Of a stretch of DNA of 64,000 nt, positions 9,046 to 17,398 are shown piece after piece (the first letter of the stretch is position 1; each line of letters starts with the position of its first letter). Below the pieces are notes generated by a model that was not told the DNA's origin, ran no database searches, and worked only from the letters and a program-made list of their open reading frames with translations. The stretch spans positions 1,646,501 through 1,710,500 of the forward strand of contig NZ_CP146343.1 in NCBI RefSeq assembly GCF_037055275.1, in the 5' to 3' direction. The stretch is from Pseudomonas sp. ML2-2023-3 (lineage in GTDB: Bacteria > Pseudomonadota > Gammaproteobacteria > Pseudomonadales > Pseudomonadaceae). The translations under genes and the position numbers were made by a program.

Positions 9046-9516
9046 ATGATGATTGATCGATCTTTTAGGTTGGCCTTGGTGGCTTGTACGCTTGCGAGCA
9101 GCGCTATGTTTGTAAGTGTTTCTGCGAGTGCTAACTCTAATTTGATAACCAAAGAGTTTGTGATTGGTTGTAACGGTGGTGATTTTGGTGGGCGTGCGAT
9201 GGGTGTCTATACTATAGGCCCGAAAACGCGTACCGTTTCGGCGCATATACAAAAGTACAAAATTTTCAAGTTTAAGAATCAGAGCGGTGGTAATAAAGCC
9301 AATCTTAATATGGGCATGAGCCATTCGAGTACTTCCACGGCTATGACTGTTTACTCGGCGGATAACTTGAAGCAGGACGACTATTGGCGTGAGGTGTCTT
9401 TGAGCCGGTGGTTGCCTCAGGTTCCAGGCTATCCGATTAGTGTGGGTATTGAGTTTGTTTTTGATAAGTCTGGGAAAGATCCGAAGTGTAAGGCTTCTAC
9501 AGTACTTGCTCTGTAA
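9046..9516 (+). CDS. Small secreted protein of unknown function, next to an exporter cassette
   Basis: 156 residues if started at the ATG at 9046 (AAGG at 9037-9040); ATG 9049 and GTG 9040 are alternatives. A clear Sec signal peptide (MMIDRSFRLALVACTLASSA..., likely cut after SASA at about residue 29) is followed by a roughly 125-residue mature domain rich in Gly, Ser, Asn and Lys, with two cysteines (C42, C148) that could form a disulfide linking its ends. I do not recognise the family. Codon and base use are AT-richer than in the flanking core genes. It lies upstream of an ABC-type tripartite exporter operon on the same strand, so it may be an exported cargo or an accessory factor; that is inference from position only. 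Confidence 0.75.
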   Translation: MMIDRSFRLALVACTLASSAMFVSVSASANSNLITKEFVIGCNGGDFGGRAMGVYTIGPKTRTVSAHIQKYKIFKFKNQSGGNKANLNMGMSHSSTSTAMTVYSADNLKQDDYWREVSLSRWLPQVPGYPISVGIEFVFDKSGKDPKCKASTVLAL

Positions 9517-9570
9517 GTTATTTATGTCTGTGCGGACAGTGTTGATGGCTGCCTGCGGATAGTGTAGTGG

Positions 9571-9614
9571 CCGCGCGCTCTTGTCGGTGTGACGTCACAA
9601 GCAGGTGCGCGCGG
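9571..9614 (+). terminator. Hairpin between the secreted-protein gene and the exporter genes
   Basis: CCGCGCGC (9571-9578) pairs with GCGCGCGG (9607-9614), and the enclosed segment holds the palindrome TGTGACGTCACA. The T-tail is short (TTT), so it may be a weak terminator or attenuator rather than a full stop. Confidence 0.5.
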
Positions 9615-9778
9615 TTTGAAAAGTAAAATTCCTCGCTGTTGTTATGTGTATCTAAAGAAATGGCTTTATGTTTGAAGCGTAGTGATTGCGTTCTCCTGTC
9701 ATGCAGTTGTCGTGTTCGCGTGCTCTCCCTCTCCTGGGCTAACAATGAGTCACTGTTTTTAAAGGGTTAAGGGTTGTC

Positions 9779-10477
9779 ATGGATAATTTGATATGTATTT
9801 CTATGAAAGGTATCAGTAAAAGTTACCGTCATGACGCAAAGACCCTTCAGGTTATCAAACATGTCGATTTTCAGGTGGGTGTGGGAGAAACATGCGCTAT
9901 TGTTGGGCCGTCTGGCTCAGGTAAAAGTACGCTTCTGAGTATTATCGGTTTGCTGGATTTTCCTGATGAGGGCGACTATCTACTGCTGGGGCATTCAGTT
10001 GCAAATGCTCAGAGTGATGAGCTGGCAATGCTTAGAAAGTCAGAAATAGGATTTGTTTTTCAGAATTATAATTTAATTGCCCGCTTGAGTGTTCTGGAGA
10101 ATGTGGCCTTACCGCTCCGCTATAGGGGGGTTGATCGTGCGCGCGCTCTAGAACAAGCCATGCAGATATTAGACAGGGTTGGTATGGCGGATCGTGCCCG
10201 CTTCAAACCTGCCGATTTGTCAGGGGGACAAAAGCAACGAGTGGCGATTGCACGCGCGCTCATAGGTCAACCCTCCTTGATTCTTGCCGATGAACCGACG
10301 GGTAGCCTGGACAGTGAAACTGCCCGTGAAATACTTGAGTTATTGTTGTCGATACAAAAAGAACAACGGGTCACGTTGTTGATTGTGACCCACGACAATC
10401 AAGTTGCGCATTTGATGCAAAAAAAAATCAGGGTGCGTGGTGGCAGGGTTGAGGAGATGGGAGCATCCGTCCTTTGA
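9779..10477 (+). CDS. ABC transporter ATP-binding protein, MacB/LolD type
   Basis: 232-aa stand-alone ATPase. Walker A GPSGSGKST (residues 43-51), Q-loop glutamine Q95, signature LSGGQ (147-151), Walker B LILADEP (167-173) and switch histidine H205 are all present, so it should be active. Similarity type is MacB/LolD/FtsE (lipoprotein, peptide or macrolide exporters) rather than importers. It is followed by its permease with a four-base overlap (TTGA), so the pair is coupled. In canonical MacB the ATPase and permease are fused; here they are separate. Base composition is AT-richer than the core genome. Confidence 0.9.
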   Translation: MDNLICISMKGISKSYRHDAKTLQVIKHVDFQVGVGETCAIVGPSGSGKSTLLSIIGLLDFPDEGDYLLLGHSVANAQSDELAMLRKSEIGFVFQNYNLIARLSVLENVALPLRYRGVDRARALEQAMQILDRVGMADRARFKPADLSGGQKQRVAIARALIGQPSLILADEPTGSLDSETAREILELLLSIQKEQRVTLLIVTHDNQVAHLMQKKIRVRGGRVEEMGASVL

Positions 10478-11670
10478 GTACGTTAATAATGCTCCCATTG
10501 AATCAGGCTGTTGAAGATGCACTTGACAGTTTTCGTACATTGTCCAGACGTTCGGCCTTGGCGCTTTTGGGTATCGTAATAGGCAGCGCCTCCATTGTTG
10601 CGATCATCAATATCGGGCACAACGCGGGACTCGATGCTGCCTCTATATTTCAGGGTATGGGGACCGATACGTTAGTCGCACAGTTGCCGGATAAAGAGGA
10701 TGCGCAGGTGTCGTTGCTCTCCATAGATGCTGCGAAAATCGAGGGGTTGGATCTCCCTGGGCTGCAGATAACACCGACAGTATTCGCCTCCATCAGCCTG
10801 GTATTTAATAATCGTTCAGTCAATGCCCGCCTTGTCGGTACCGAGTCTTCTTTGTTTGATGTGATCACGCTATCGTTACTTAAGGGGCGATTCCTGCATG
10901 AGTTTGATCGTGAAGAAAACGTTGTTGTTCTCGGTCATCAAGTCGCCGTCTCGTTGAGTGAGGCCGGTTCTAGAATCCAGGTAGGTGATTGGCTTAATAT
11001 CAATAACTACTTGTTTAAGGTTGTGGGTATTTTGAAATCGAAGACGAACTCGATCGTCAGTCCTGTTGTTGTCGACGATTCGGTCTTTATATCGTTGCAT
11101 GCTATTTCCCGAGTAGAAAGCCAGACCGCGCTGCGTGATCTGATTGTCCGTGTTCCTCCCCCGCTCAATATTGAAATCGCTGCCCTGCGGTTACATGATC
11201 AGTTGGCCCGTGCTTTTGAATTTCGTTCAGTTCAAATAATGGTTCCACAACAGATAATCGAGGGTATGAATCGCCAAAATAGAACGTTCCATTATCTGTT
11301 GATAGCACTCGGTGCTATTGCTCTGGTGGGCGGCGGTGTGGCTGTTATGAATGTTATGTATATGAACGTTTCCGAGCGACGTGTTGAAATCGGTTTGCGG
11401 ATGGCTATTGGCGCTCGCCGCCAGGACATACGCAATCTGTTTCTAATCGAAGCGCTCGCGCTCAGTACGCTGGGTGCTGTGTTGGGTGCGGGCGTGGGTA
11501 TAGCGCTGGCCTGGCTGTATGCCGTGATATCGGGGTGGGCATTTGAGTTGGCGATGCTGTCCATCCCGTTGGGCGTTTTAAGCACGTTACTGGTCGGCGT
11601 TTTCTTTGGGTTGAAACCTGCAATTGCGGCTTCGCGCCTTACGCCTGTAGAGGCGCTCCGTGATTATTAA
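10474..11670 (+). CDS. ABC transporter permease, MacB/FtsX type
   Basis: 398-aa membrane protein with the MacB layout: one N-terminal helix (ALALLGIVIGSASIVAIINI, about residues 28-48), a large periplasmic domain (about 50-270), and three C-terminal helices around LLIALGAIALVGGGVAVMNV, LSTLGAVLGAGVGIALAWLY and LGVLSTLLVGVFFGL, with the FtsX-family cytoplasmic motif RRVEIGLRMAIGARRQDIRN between the first two. The start is taken as TTG at 10474, which overlaps the ATPase stop; ATG at 10489 is an alternative without a good ribosome site. Such permeases do not thread substrate through the membrane but drive an adaptor/outer-membrane pump mechanically. Confidence 0.88.
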   Translation: MSTLIMLPLNQAVEDALDSFRTLSRRSALALLGIVIGSASIVAIINIGHNAGLDAASIFQGMGTDTLVAQLPDKEDAQVSLLSIDAAKIEGLDLPGLQITPTVFASISLVFNNRSVNARLVGTESSLFDVITLSLLKGRFLHEFDREENVVVLGHQVAVSLSEAGSRIQVGDWLNINNYLFKVVGILKSKTNSIVSPVVVDDSVFISLHAISRVESQTALRDLIVRVPPPLNIEIAALRLHDQLARAFEFRSVQIMVPQQIIEGMNRQNRTFHYLLIALGAIALVGGGVAVMNVMYMNVSERRVEIGLRMAIGARRQDIRNLFLIEALALSTLGAVLGAGVGIALAWLYAVISGWAFELAMLSIPLGVLSTLLVGVFFGLKPAIAASRLTPVEALRDY

Positions 11671-13141
11671 ATTAGCGGTTGTTACAAGCGCTGCGTGCTG
11701 TGTTTTGATCCTGTCGAAACAGCTGGCAGCCGCCCCGGCTCGAGTCGACGCCGGCGTGCCGCACCAGAGCGAGTTGCGCAGTGACTTGTTGAGTCAGCAC
11801 TCCATCGATCTGTCCCTGGCTGAAGCTGTTTCGTTGGGCCTGCGCCGCAACTACAGCATCCGCAGCCTCAAGCTCCAGCGTTTGCGGGAGAAGTTCGATT
11901 TGCTCGTGGCAGATGACCTGTTCAACCCAAAACTCAAGCTCAGTGGTACTCACCGGCTATCCAGGGGCAGCGTCGACAGCAGTCGCTCTACTGGCATTAC
12001 GCCCAAGGTGAGCCTGCTGGGTGAGTATGGGACCAACATTGATCTGAGCTGGAACCAGCAGCTCAATGCCACGAAAAATTCGGGTGACATGAGCAGTGAT
12101 GGCCTGGGGCTGACGTTGACTCAACCGTTGCTCAGGGGGGCAGGTAAAGAAGTCACGACGGCACCCTTGCGCCTGGCCAAATTGACCGAGCAAGTCAACC
12201 AGTTGAATGTGAAGGCGAGCGTATCCAAAACCGTGTACGACATCATCGCGGCCTACCGTACGCTGATGAAATCCCAGACTCAGGTAACGCTTGCTATGGA
12301 GGCGCTTGGTCGGGCCGTCTCGTTGCTCAATATCAACAAACAGCTGATTGGTGCGGGTCGAGTAGCGGAGTTTGACGTTGTCCAGATCGAGGCGGATATC
12401 GCGACACAGGAGTTGGCGGTAGAAGAGGCGAAAAATCAGTTGGAGGCGAGTCGATTAGTGATGCTCAAGCTGTTGGCACTCGATCTGGAGACGCCTGTGC
12501 GTGCCAGTGACACCCTGCAAGTGACTCGGCTTGATATTGATCAGGCGACTGCGCTGAAAGTGGCGCAGGCCAGGCAGCCGCAATACCTGGCGACACTGTT
12601 ACAGAGCGAACAGGCATCGATCAACCTGTTGGTCGCGCAAGACCGGGGGCGTTGGGATGTGTCGTTGGTGGCAGGCGTCAATCAGCAACGGGACAATCAC
12701 AGCATCAATGGCTCCAATCGGACGTGGGACAGTTACACAGGTCTGAAGCTGGAGATTCCTATTGGAGATATCAGCATCCGCCAGGCCAAGGTCAATGCCC
12801 AGACTCTGGTTGAGCAGCAGCAGTTGTATCAGGAGGAGGCGCTTATCGATTTGAAGCGTCAGATCACCGATTCCGTTCGGGGCCTGAACACTCTTTGGCG
12901 TCAGCTTGAAATTTCCCAGCGGGTCATGGACCTGTCCAGACGCAAGCTGTCCATCGAGAACGACAAGTTGAATGCTGGCCGATCCAGCAACTTTCAAATC
13001 ATCAGTTTTGAAGCCGACTTACGTGCGGCTGAAGATGCCAATTTGAGCGCGAAGATTTCATATCTGGATGCCAGAGCCCAGCTGGATGTGCTGCTGGGCG
13101 TGATGCTGGAGAGCTGGGAGATATCACTTGAGAGTTTTTGA
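11660..13141 (+). CDS. TolC-family outer-membrane efflux protein
   Basis: 493-aa protein with a signal peptide (VVTSAACCVLILSKQLAAAP) and two repeated outer-membrane-efflux halves (about residues 50-265 and 285-480) rich in helical heptads, as in TolC/OprM. GTG at 11660 overlaps the last 11 bases of the permease gene. It contains the typical LTLTQPLLRGAG segment seen in outer-membrane factors of MacAB-like systems. It is GC-richer than the two ABC genes before it, which may mean the cassette was assembled from different sources. Confidence 0.9.
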   Translation: MIIKLAVVTSAACCVLILSKQLAAAPARVDAGVPHQSELRSDLLSQHSIDLSLAEAVSLGLRRNYSIRSLKLQRLREKFDLLVADDLFNPKLKLSGTHRLSRGSVDSSRSTGITPKVSLLGEYGTNIDLSWNQQLNATKNSGDMSSDGLGLTLTQPLLRGAGKEVTTAPLRLAKLTEQVNQLNVKASVSKTVYDIIAAYRTLMKSQTQVTLAMEALGRAVSLLNINKQLIGAGRVAEFDVVQIEADIATQELAVEEAKNQLEASRLVMLKLLALDLETPVRASDTLQVTRLDIDQATALKVAQARQPQYLATLLQSEQASINLLVAQDRGRWDVSLVAGVNQQRDNHSINGSNRTWDSYTGLKLEIPIGDISIRQAKVNAQTLVEQQQLYQEEALIDLKRQITDSVRGLNTLWRQLEISQRVMDLSRRKLSIENDKLNAGRSSNFQIISFEADLRAAEDANLSAKISYLDARAQLDVLLGVMLESWEISLESF

Positions 13142-14389
13142 TCGGTCCAATGCCCTGGCGGGGCGCTGGAAGTATTTTGCAGCTTTGGGCCTGCTGCTGA
13201 CCTTGGCCCTGGTTTTGCTCCTGCCGGCGACCCCGGACGGCCCCGTTACCTGGGTGGCGGTCAGTAGTCAGAAGCTGGAGCATGAAATCGGCCTGGTCGG
13301 CAAAATCGAACCGGTTGAGACAACCATCATCACTGCTCCTTTTGAAGGTTTTGCCTTGGCCAATGAGTTGCGGCCCGGTATGCAGGTCGAACAGGGGCAG
13401 GCATTACTGTCGCTCGATACGGCGCTGCTAGAAATCAAGGTCAGGGATGCTCTGGCCAACAAACTGAAAATGCAGCAGGCCTTTGAAGTCTACGAGGCAT
13501 GGGCGACGGGGCAGCAGATGATGCGAGCCAGGCAAGCGCTCAGAGTGGCCGAACTGTATGCGGGCAGTCTTGAACTTGAGCTTTCTCAGGTCGAGGAGCT
13601 GTATCAAAAAGGTATTGTTCCGCGTAACGAGCGCGATGCCTTGAAGCAGCAACATAACCTGCAGTCGCTTGAGCTGACGGCTGCCAAAATCGAGCTCAAG
13701 CATGTGCAGGCAGCCGGCAAGGGTGAGGCCAGAACCATTGCCGATATGGAGTACCAGAATGCATCCATCGCCCATCAACAGCTAAGCGCCTTACTGGAAC
13801 ACAAGACGCTCCATGCTCCGTTTTCGGGTGTTGTGTTGTCCCTTGGGGCGCCGCAGTCGACAGCGGGCGAAGCGGGGGGCTGCACCGGGGCGTTCTTTTG
13901 GCTACAGGCCAGCAGCTCATCAAGCTGGGCAACTTGAAAGGTCTCAAGGTTGTTACCCAAGTGGCGGAGTCGGACGTGAACAAATTTGTCCTGAACCAGG
14001 ACGTAGCTATAGCCGGCGATGGCTTTTCGGGACGGCAACTCAGTGGTTACGTCAGCGCCATCAGTCAGTTGGCCGTTCAGGATGACAACGCAGGTAGTGC
14101 TGCCAGATTCCCGGTCACCATCACCGTAAATGCCCCCGAGGATGGCGACTTCAAAAATGTCCGGTTGGGCATGAGTGTCCACATGACCATCGTGACATAC
14201 CGCAACGAGAACAGTTTCATCATCCCCCACGCAGCCGTGGAACAGGCCGGTGATGCCATGTTCGTAGAGCACCGTGAAAACCTGGACGCGCCAGTGGTGC
14301 GGCGCGAGGTCACAATTGGCCAATCCACTGCCCAAGGGGTTGAGGTGTTCGGGCTGACCTCCGGGTTTGTGAGTGTGAGAAGCCTGTGA
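13128..14389 (+). pseudogene. HlyD/MacA-type periplasmic adaptor, interrupted by a frameshift
   Basis: Frame 1 starts at TTG 13128 (overlapping the TolC-like gene) and encodes an N-terminal anchor helix (FAALGLLLTLALVLLLPATP), a first lipoyl half-motif (ELRPGMQVEQGQALLSLDTA), a coiled-coil hairpin (about residues 105-210) and APFSGVVLSLGAPQS, then goes out of frame and stops at 13937. The rest (ATGQQLIKLGNLKGLKVV through SGFVSVRSL, to 14389) continues in another frame. Restored, the protein would be about 420 residues, normal for the family. The shift most simply lies at the six-G run 13874-13879: one more G gives an uninterrupted EAGGLHRGVLLATGQQL. It may be a real inactivating mutation, a phase-variable tract or a sequencing error. 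No other adaptor gene is nearby, so exporter function depends on it. Confidence 0.8.
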
Positions 14390-14430
14390 GAACACAGCGC
14401 TTCACACGGCCCCTTTTGCTCGCGATGGCA

Positions 14431-15240
14431 TCACTCGGAATCTGACGTCGCATGGGGCTTGAGTCCGGCTTTCCAGGGCGAGTACTCGATTCTGTGGAAT
14501 GCGCTGCCTATCCCTCTGGCGTTGAGTTCAAAGCCCGGCATGGTGCTCAGGTTCATTTGCTTGCAGCGCTGGACCAGGCTGGCAAGCAAGGTATCGTCCT
14601 GCTTGAACTCAGCGGGACGCAGAGCATGGGGATCCAGACTGGCCGCACATTCCAGCACCTTGCCTGTGCTGTCGCTCATCATCATGAGCGTGGCGACACC
14701 GATGCTGTCGATGGGCAGCGGGGCAAGCAAGTGCTTGAACAGAAAATCGTTTTGCGCCTTGTCCAGCAACGCTGCCGCGCGTTGTTCGCGGTCCTCGGCA
14801 CTGAGCCCGGTGAGGGGATAAACCGCGACCGGAGCGACGACTTTAGCCGTTCTGGTCCTGGTATTGATCAATGACGAAGGCAGTTCGGGGAACACCGCGG
14901 TCCAGCAGATTGACACCAGATCGGTCGCCAGTGTTCGGTTGTAGGGGTAGATCCGGTTATCCAGTTTCGTGTTGGGTTGAGTGTCGCAACCGATGATGCG
15001 GTTCTTGTCGTCAACGGTCATTACCAGGTTGAAGCTGCCATTGCGGCCCTGGGCGTTAGCCAGATCAGCCTCTCGGGCAAGCACCTTGCTGATCAGCTTT
15101 TCATAAACCCCGCGTTGCAGGGCCTGCTCCTTTTCCTGGGCTGGGGTGAGCCTGGACGGTTTGTCCGGGGCGCGGGTGCTGGATTGGCAGCCAGCCACCA
15201 GGAGGGCGGCAAGGACGAGGGGGAATGAGGGTTTTAACAT
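14431..15240 (-). CDS. Putative lipoprotein of unknown function
   Basis: 269-aa protein with a signal peptide and lipobox LVAGC (cysteine at residue 18), hence probably membrane-anchored by lipid. I do not recognise the domain. Two similar-looking segments (GSFNLVMTVDDKNRIIGCDT at about residue 67, VATLMMMSDSTGKVLECAAS at about 180) suggest an internal duplication of a TonB-C-like or small beta-rich fold. It is convergent with the adaptor gene, which ends 41 bp away, and its stop codon lies in a sequence (GCTCGCGATGGCATCAC, about 14419-14435) that looks like half of a REP element. Confidence 0.65.
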   Translation of the reverse strand: MLKPSFPLVLAALLVAGCQSSTRAPDKPSRLTPAQEKEQALQRGVYEKLISKVLAREADLANAQGRNGSFNLVMTVDDKNRIIGCDTQPNTKLDNRIYPYNRTLATDLVSICWTAVFPELPSSLINTRTRTAKVVAPVAVYPLTGLSAEDREQRAAALLDKAQNDFLFKHLLAPLPIDSIGVATLMMMSDSTGKVLECAASLDPHALRPAEFKQDDTLLASLVQRCKQMNLSTMPGFELNARGIGSAFHRIEYSPWKAGLKPHATSDSE

Positions 15241-15400
15241 GACGATCCTTGTGCGAGAGGCAGGCCGGGTAGAGTCCTTGCCGACTTTTAAACGGCGGGC
15301 AGTTTATCGCATTCAAGGAGCTTGTTGCAGTTGGGTTTTATTCGCGTTAGAGGCAAGTGCTGCACTTTCCTGCGCAGCGCAGCAGCCCCTTGCTTCACCC

Positions 15401-16180
15401 TTACGGATGCCAGCCCAACTGGCTTGAAACCTGCTGCGAAGCCACCATCAGCTGCTTCACATAGTCCTGTTTCAGTTCTTCGCGAAAGCGAAAGCACGGG
15501 AACGACACGCTCATGCCGCCAATCACATGGCCGAAACGGTCGCGGATGGGGGCTGCGAGGCAACGCATGTTGTCTTCGAATTCTTCATGGTCTTCGCCAT
15601 AACCCTGCTCGCGAACCAGCGCCAGTTCCTGCAGGTAGGCGTCGATGCTGGTGAGGGTGTTGGCGGTGCGCCGCTCGAAGCTTTCTTCACGCAGGAGCGC
15701 AAGCAGTTCGTCTTCTTCCAGCCAGGCCAGCAGTACCTTGCCGATGCCGGTGCAGTACAACGGCGCCCGGCGCCCGATGCGCGAGTACATGCGCAAGTTG
15801 TATTTGGAGTCGATCTTGTGCACGTAGACGATGCTGCCTTCGTCGAGGATGCCCAGATGCACGGTCTCGCCAGTCAGTTCGTTGATGCGGCGCATGCCAG
15901 GTTCGGCTTCACGCACGATATCCAGATGGGGCAGGGCCTGGGCCCCCAACTCGAACAGCCGCACGCTCAGGCGGTAGCGGTCTTCCGCATCCTGAACCAC
16001 ATAACCACGCGCCTTGAGTGACTGCAAAAAGCGATAGACCGTGCTCTTTGACATGTCCAGCTTCTGTGCAATTTCGGAAACGCCACTCTCTTCCGGGTGT
16101 TCGGCCAGGGCTTCAAGCACAGCCATGGTCCGGCCGACGGCAGAGACGAGTTCGTTGTTCTGGGTGGTGCTGTTGTCCAT
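15401..16180 (-). CDS. kdgR: IclR-family repressor KdgR
   Basis: 259-aa IclR-type regulator: winged helix-turn-helix at about residues 10-70 (VSEIAQKLDMSKSTVYRFLQ) and ligand-binding domain from about 85 (ETVHLGILDEGSIVYVHKID, APLYCTGIGKVLLAWL, GEDHEEFEDNMRCLAAPIRD). KdgR of enterobacteria and pseudomonads represses pectin/hexuronate genes and is released by 2-keto-3-deoxygluconate. The ATG at 16180 is chosen because it has GGAG five bases upstream on its strand and matches the family N terminus (MDNSTTQNNELVSAVGRTM); a longer frame from 16453 would read back through the operator region. It is divergent from kdgK, the first gene of the cluster it presumably controls. Confidence 0.88.
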   Translation of the reverse strand: MDNSTTQNNELVSAVGRTMAVLEALAEHPEESGVSEIAQKLDMSKSTVYRFLQSLKARGYVVQDAEDRYRLSVRLFELGAQALPHLDIVREAEPGMRRINELTGETVHLGILDEGSIVYVHKIDSKYNLRMYSRIGRRAPLYCTGIGKVLLAWLEEDELLALLREESFERRTANTLTSIDAYLQELALVREQGYGEDHEEFEDNMRCLAAPIRDRFGHVIGGMSVSFPCFRFREELKQDYVKQLMVASQQVSSQLGWHP

Positions 16181-16228
16181 GAAGGCTCCAACGCAATTTA
16201 AAAAACCAAGGATATACCGTAGAGAATC

Positions 16229-16241
16229 GAAACGCTGTTTC
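16229..16241. promoter_or_regulatory. KdgR-type operator 1
   Basis: Perfect palindrome GAAAC-GCT-GTTTC (16229-16241), the half-site pattern of KdgR/IclR operators, between the kdgR start codon and the kdgK promoter. Assignment to KdgR is by position and motif. Confidence 0.6.
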
Positions 16242-16248
16242 ATTTTTC

Positions 16249-16276
16249 TTGACGGTGTTCGGATTTTGATTAAACT
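16249..16276 (+). promoter_or_regulatory. Candidate promoter of kdgK operon
   Basis: TTGACG (16249-16254), 16 bp, TAAACT (16271-16276), lying between the two operator palindromes, so bound KdgR could block it from both sides. Confidence 0.55.
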
Positions 16277-16295
16277 CGGCCTCAAGCGAAAAAAT

Positions 16296-16308
16296 GAAAC
16301 GCCGTTCC
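16296..16308. promoter_or_regulatory. KdgR-type operator 2
   Basis: GAAAC-GCC-GTTCC (16296-16308), one mismatch from a perfect palindrome, with its centre 67 bp from operator 1 and downstream of the -10 element, a roadblock position. Confidence 0.55.
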
Positions 16309-16392
16309 AAAAATAATAATCAGCTCGACGCACTGTCACTCTCCGGTGCCTGTGTCGACGCAAAGCGACCCATAAAAACAAGGCGCGCAGAG

Positions 16393-17394
16393 ATGACGGT
16401 AACCCTCGGGCATTGCCCACAGGCCAATTTGACCCAGCCCCTGCGGGTGGCACTGGTGGGCGAGTGCATGATTGAGATGCGCGGCCAGCCGGGTGCCGTG
16501 TTCAGCCAGACCTTCGGTGGCGATACGCTCAATGCGGCGGTGTACTTGTCCCGCCTGGGCGCCGGCAACGGAATTGTTGCCGACTATGTAACCGCCATTG
16601 GCGCGGACGCTTTCAGCACGGCCATGCGTCAGTTGTGGCGCGATGAAGGTGTCGGCGATCAGCATGTGCGGGTGATCAAGGATGCGCTGCCGGGCCTGTA
16701 CTTCATTCAGACCGATGACCAGGGTGAACGCCGTTTTGCCTACTGGCGTGGCGAAGCCGCCGCCCGGCGGGTTTTCGACGGGCCTGAGGCGGATGCCGTT
16801 CTGCGTGCTCTGGCCGATTACGACTATGTCTACCTGAGCGGCATCAGCCTGGCGATCCTTACCCCCGGCGGCCGCGAACGCCTGATGCTGGCCCTGCGTC
16901 TGGCCCGCGAGAGCGGCATGCGCATCGTCTTCGACAACAATTACCGCCCCCATTTATGGTCCGATGCGCCTTCAGCGCGCCAGGCATACAGCGACATGCT
17001 GCGCCTGACCGATCTGGCCCTGATCACCTGGGAAGATGACGCCGCGTTGTTCGGTTATGCCGATCACGAGGCCTTGTTTCGCGCTTATGCCCAGTTTGGG
17101 GTGGGCGAAGTGGCACTCAAGCGTGGTCCGGATTCGTGCTTGATCCAGTGCGCCGCCGGCCGTTACGAGGTGCCCGCCGAGAAGGTGCAGCGAATCGTTG
17201 ATACCACGGCGGCAGGCGACTCATTCAGTGCGGCTTACCTTGCCTGCCGCTTGCAAGGCGGTACGCCACAACTGGCCGCGCGCTGGGGGCACCAGCTGGC
17301 GGCGGAGGTGGTGCAGCACCCCGGCGCACTGATCCCGGCAGGCGCCATGCCGAACCTGCACATGCCTGTCTTTTCTTCTGTCGCCGAGGCCTGA
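16393..17394 (+). CDS. kdgK: 2-dehydro-3-deoxygluconokinase
   Basis: 333-aa PfkB-family sugar kinase. It phosphorylates 2-keto-3-deoxygluconate to KDPG, which Entner-Doudoroff aldolase (not in this window) splits. Visible are the N-terminal substrate segment ([23 protein letters not shown]) and the C-terminal PfkB signature [13 protein letters not shown] with the catalytic aspartate at about residue 276. The ATG at 16393 is preferred; an in-frame ATG at 16294 would begin inside operator 2. It starts the uronate operon; manD follows after 4 bp. Confidence 0.92.
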   Translation: MTVTLGHCPQANLTQPLRVALVGECMIEMRGQPGAVFSQTFGGDTLNAAVYLSRLGAGNGIVADYVTAIGADAFSTAMRQLWRDEGVGDQHVRVIKDALPGLYFIQTDDQGERRFAYWRGEAAARRVFDGPEADAVLRALADYDYVYLSGISLAILTPGGRERLMLALRLARESGMRIVFDNNYRPHLWSDAPSARQAYSDMLRLTDLALITWEDDAALFGYADHEALFRAYAQFGVGEVALKRGPDSCLIQCAAGRYEVPAEKVQRIVDTTAAGDSFSAAYLACRLQGGTPQLAARWGHQLAAEVVQHPGALIPAGAMPNLHMPVFSSVAEA

Positions 17395-17398
17395 ACCC

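Noticed and set aside
9518..9745. 75-codon minus-strand frame between the secreted-protein and ABC genes
   Set aside because: It crosses the GC-rich hairpin, has no ribosome site and reads as low-quality antisense sequence.
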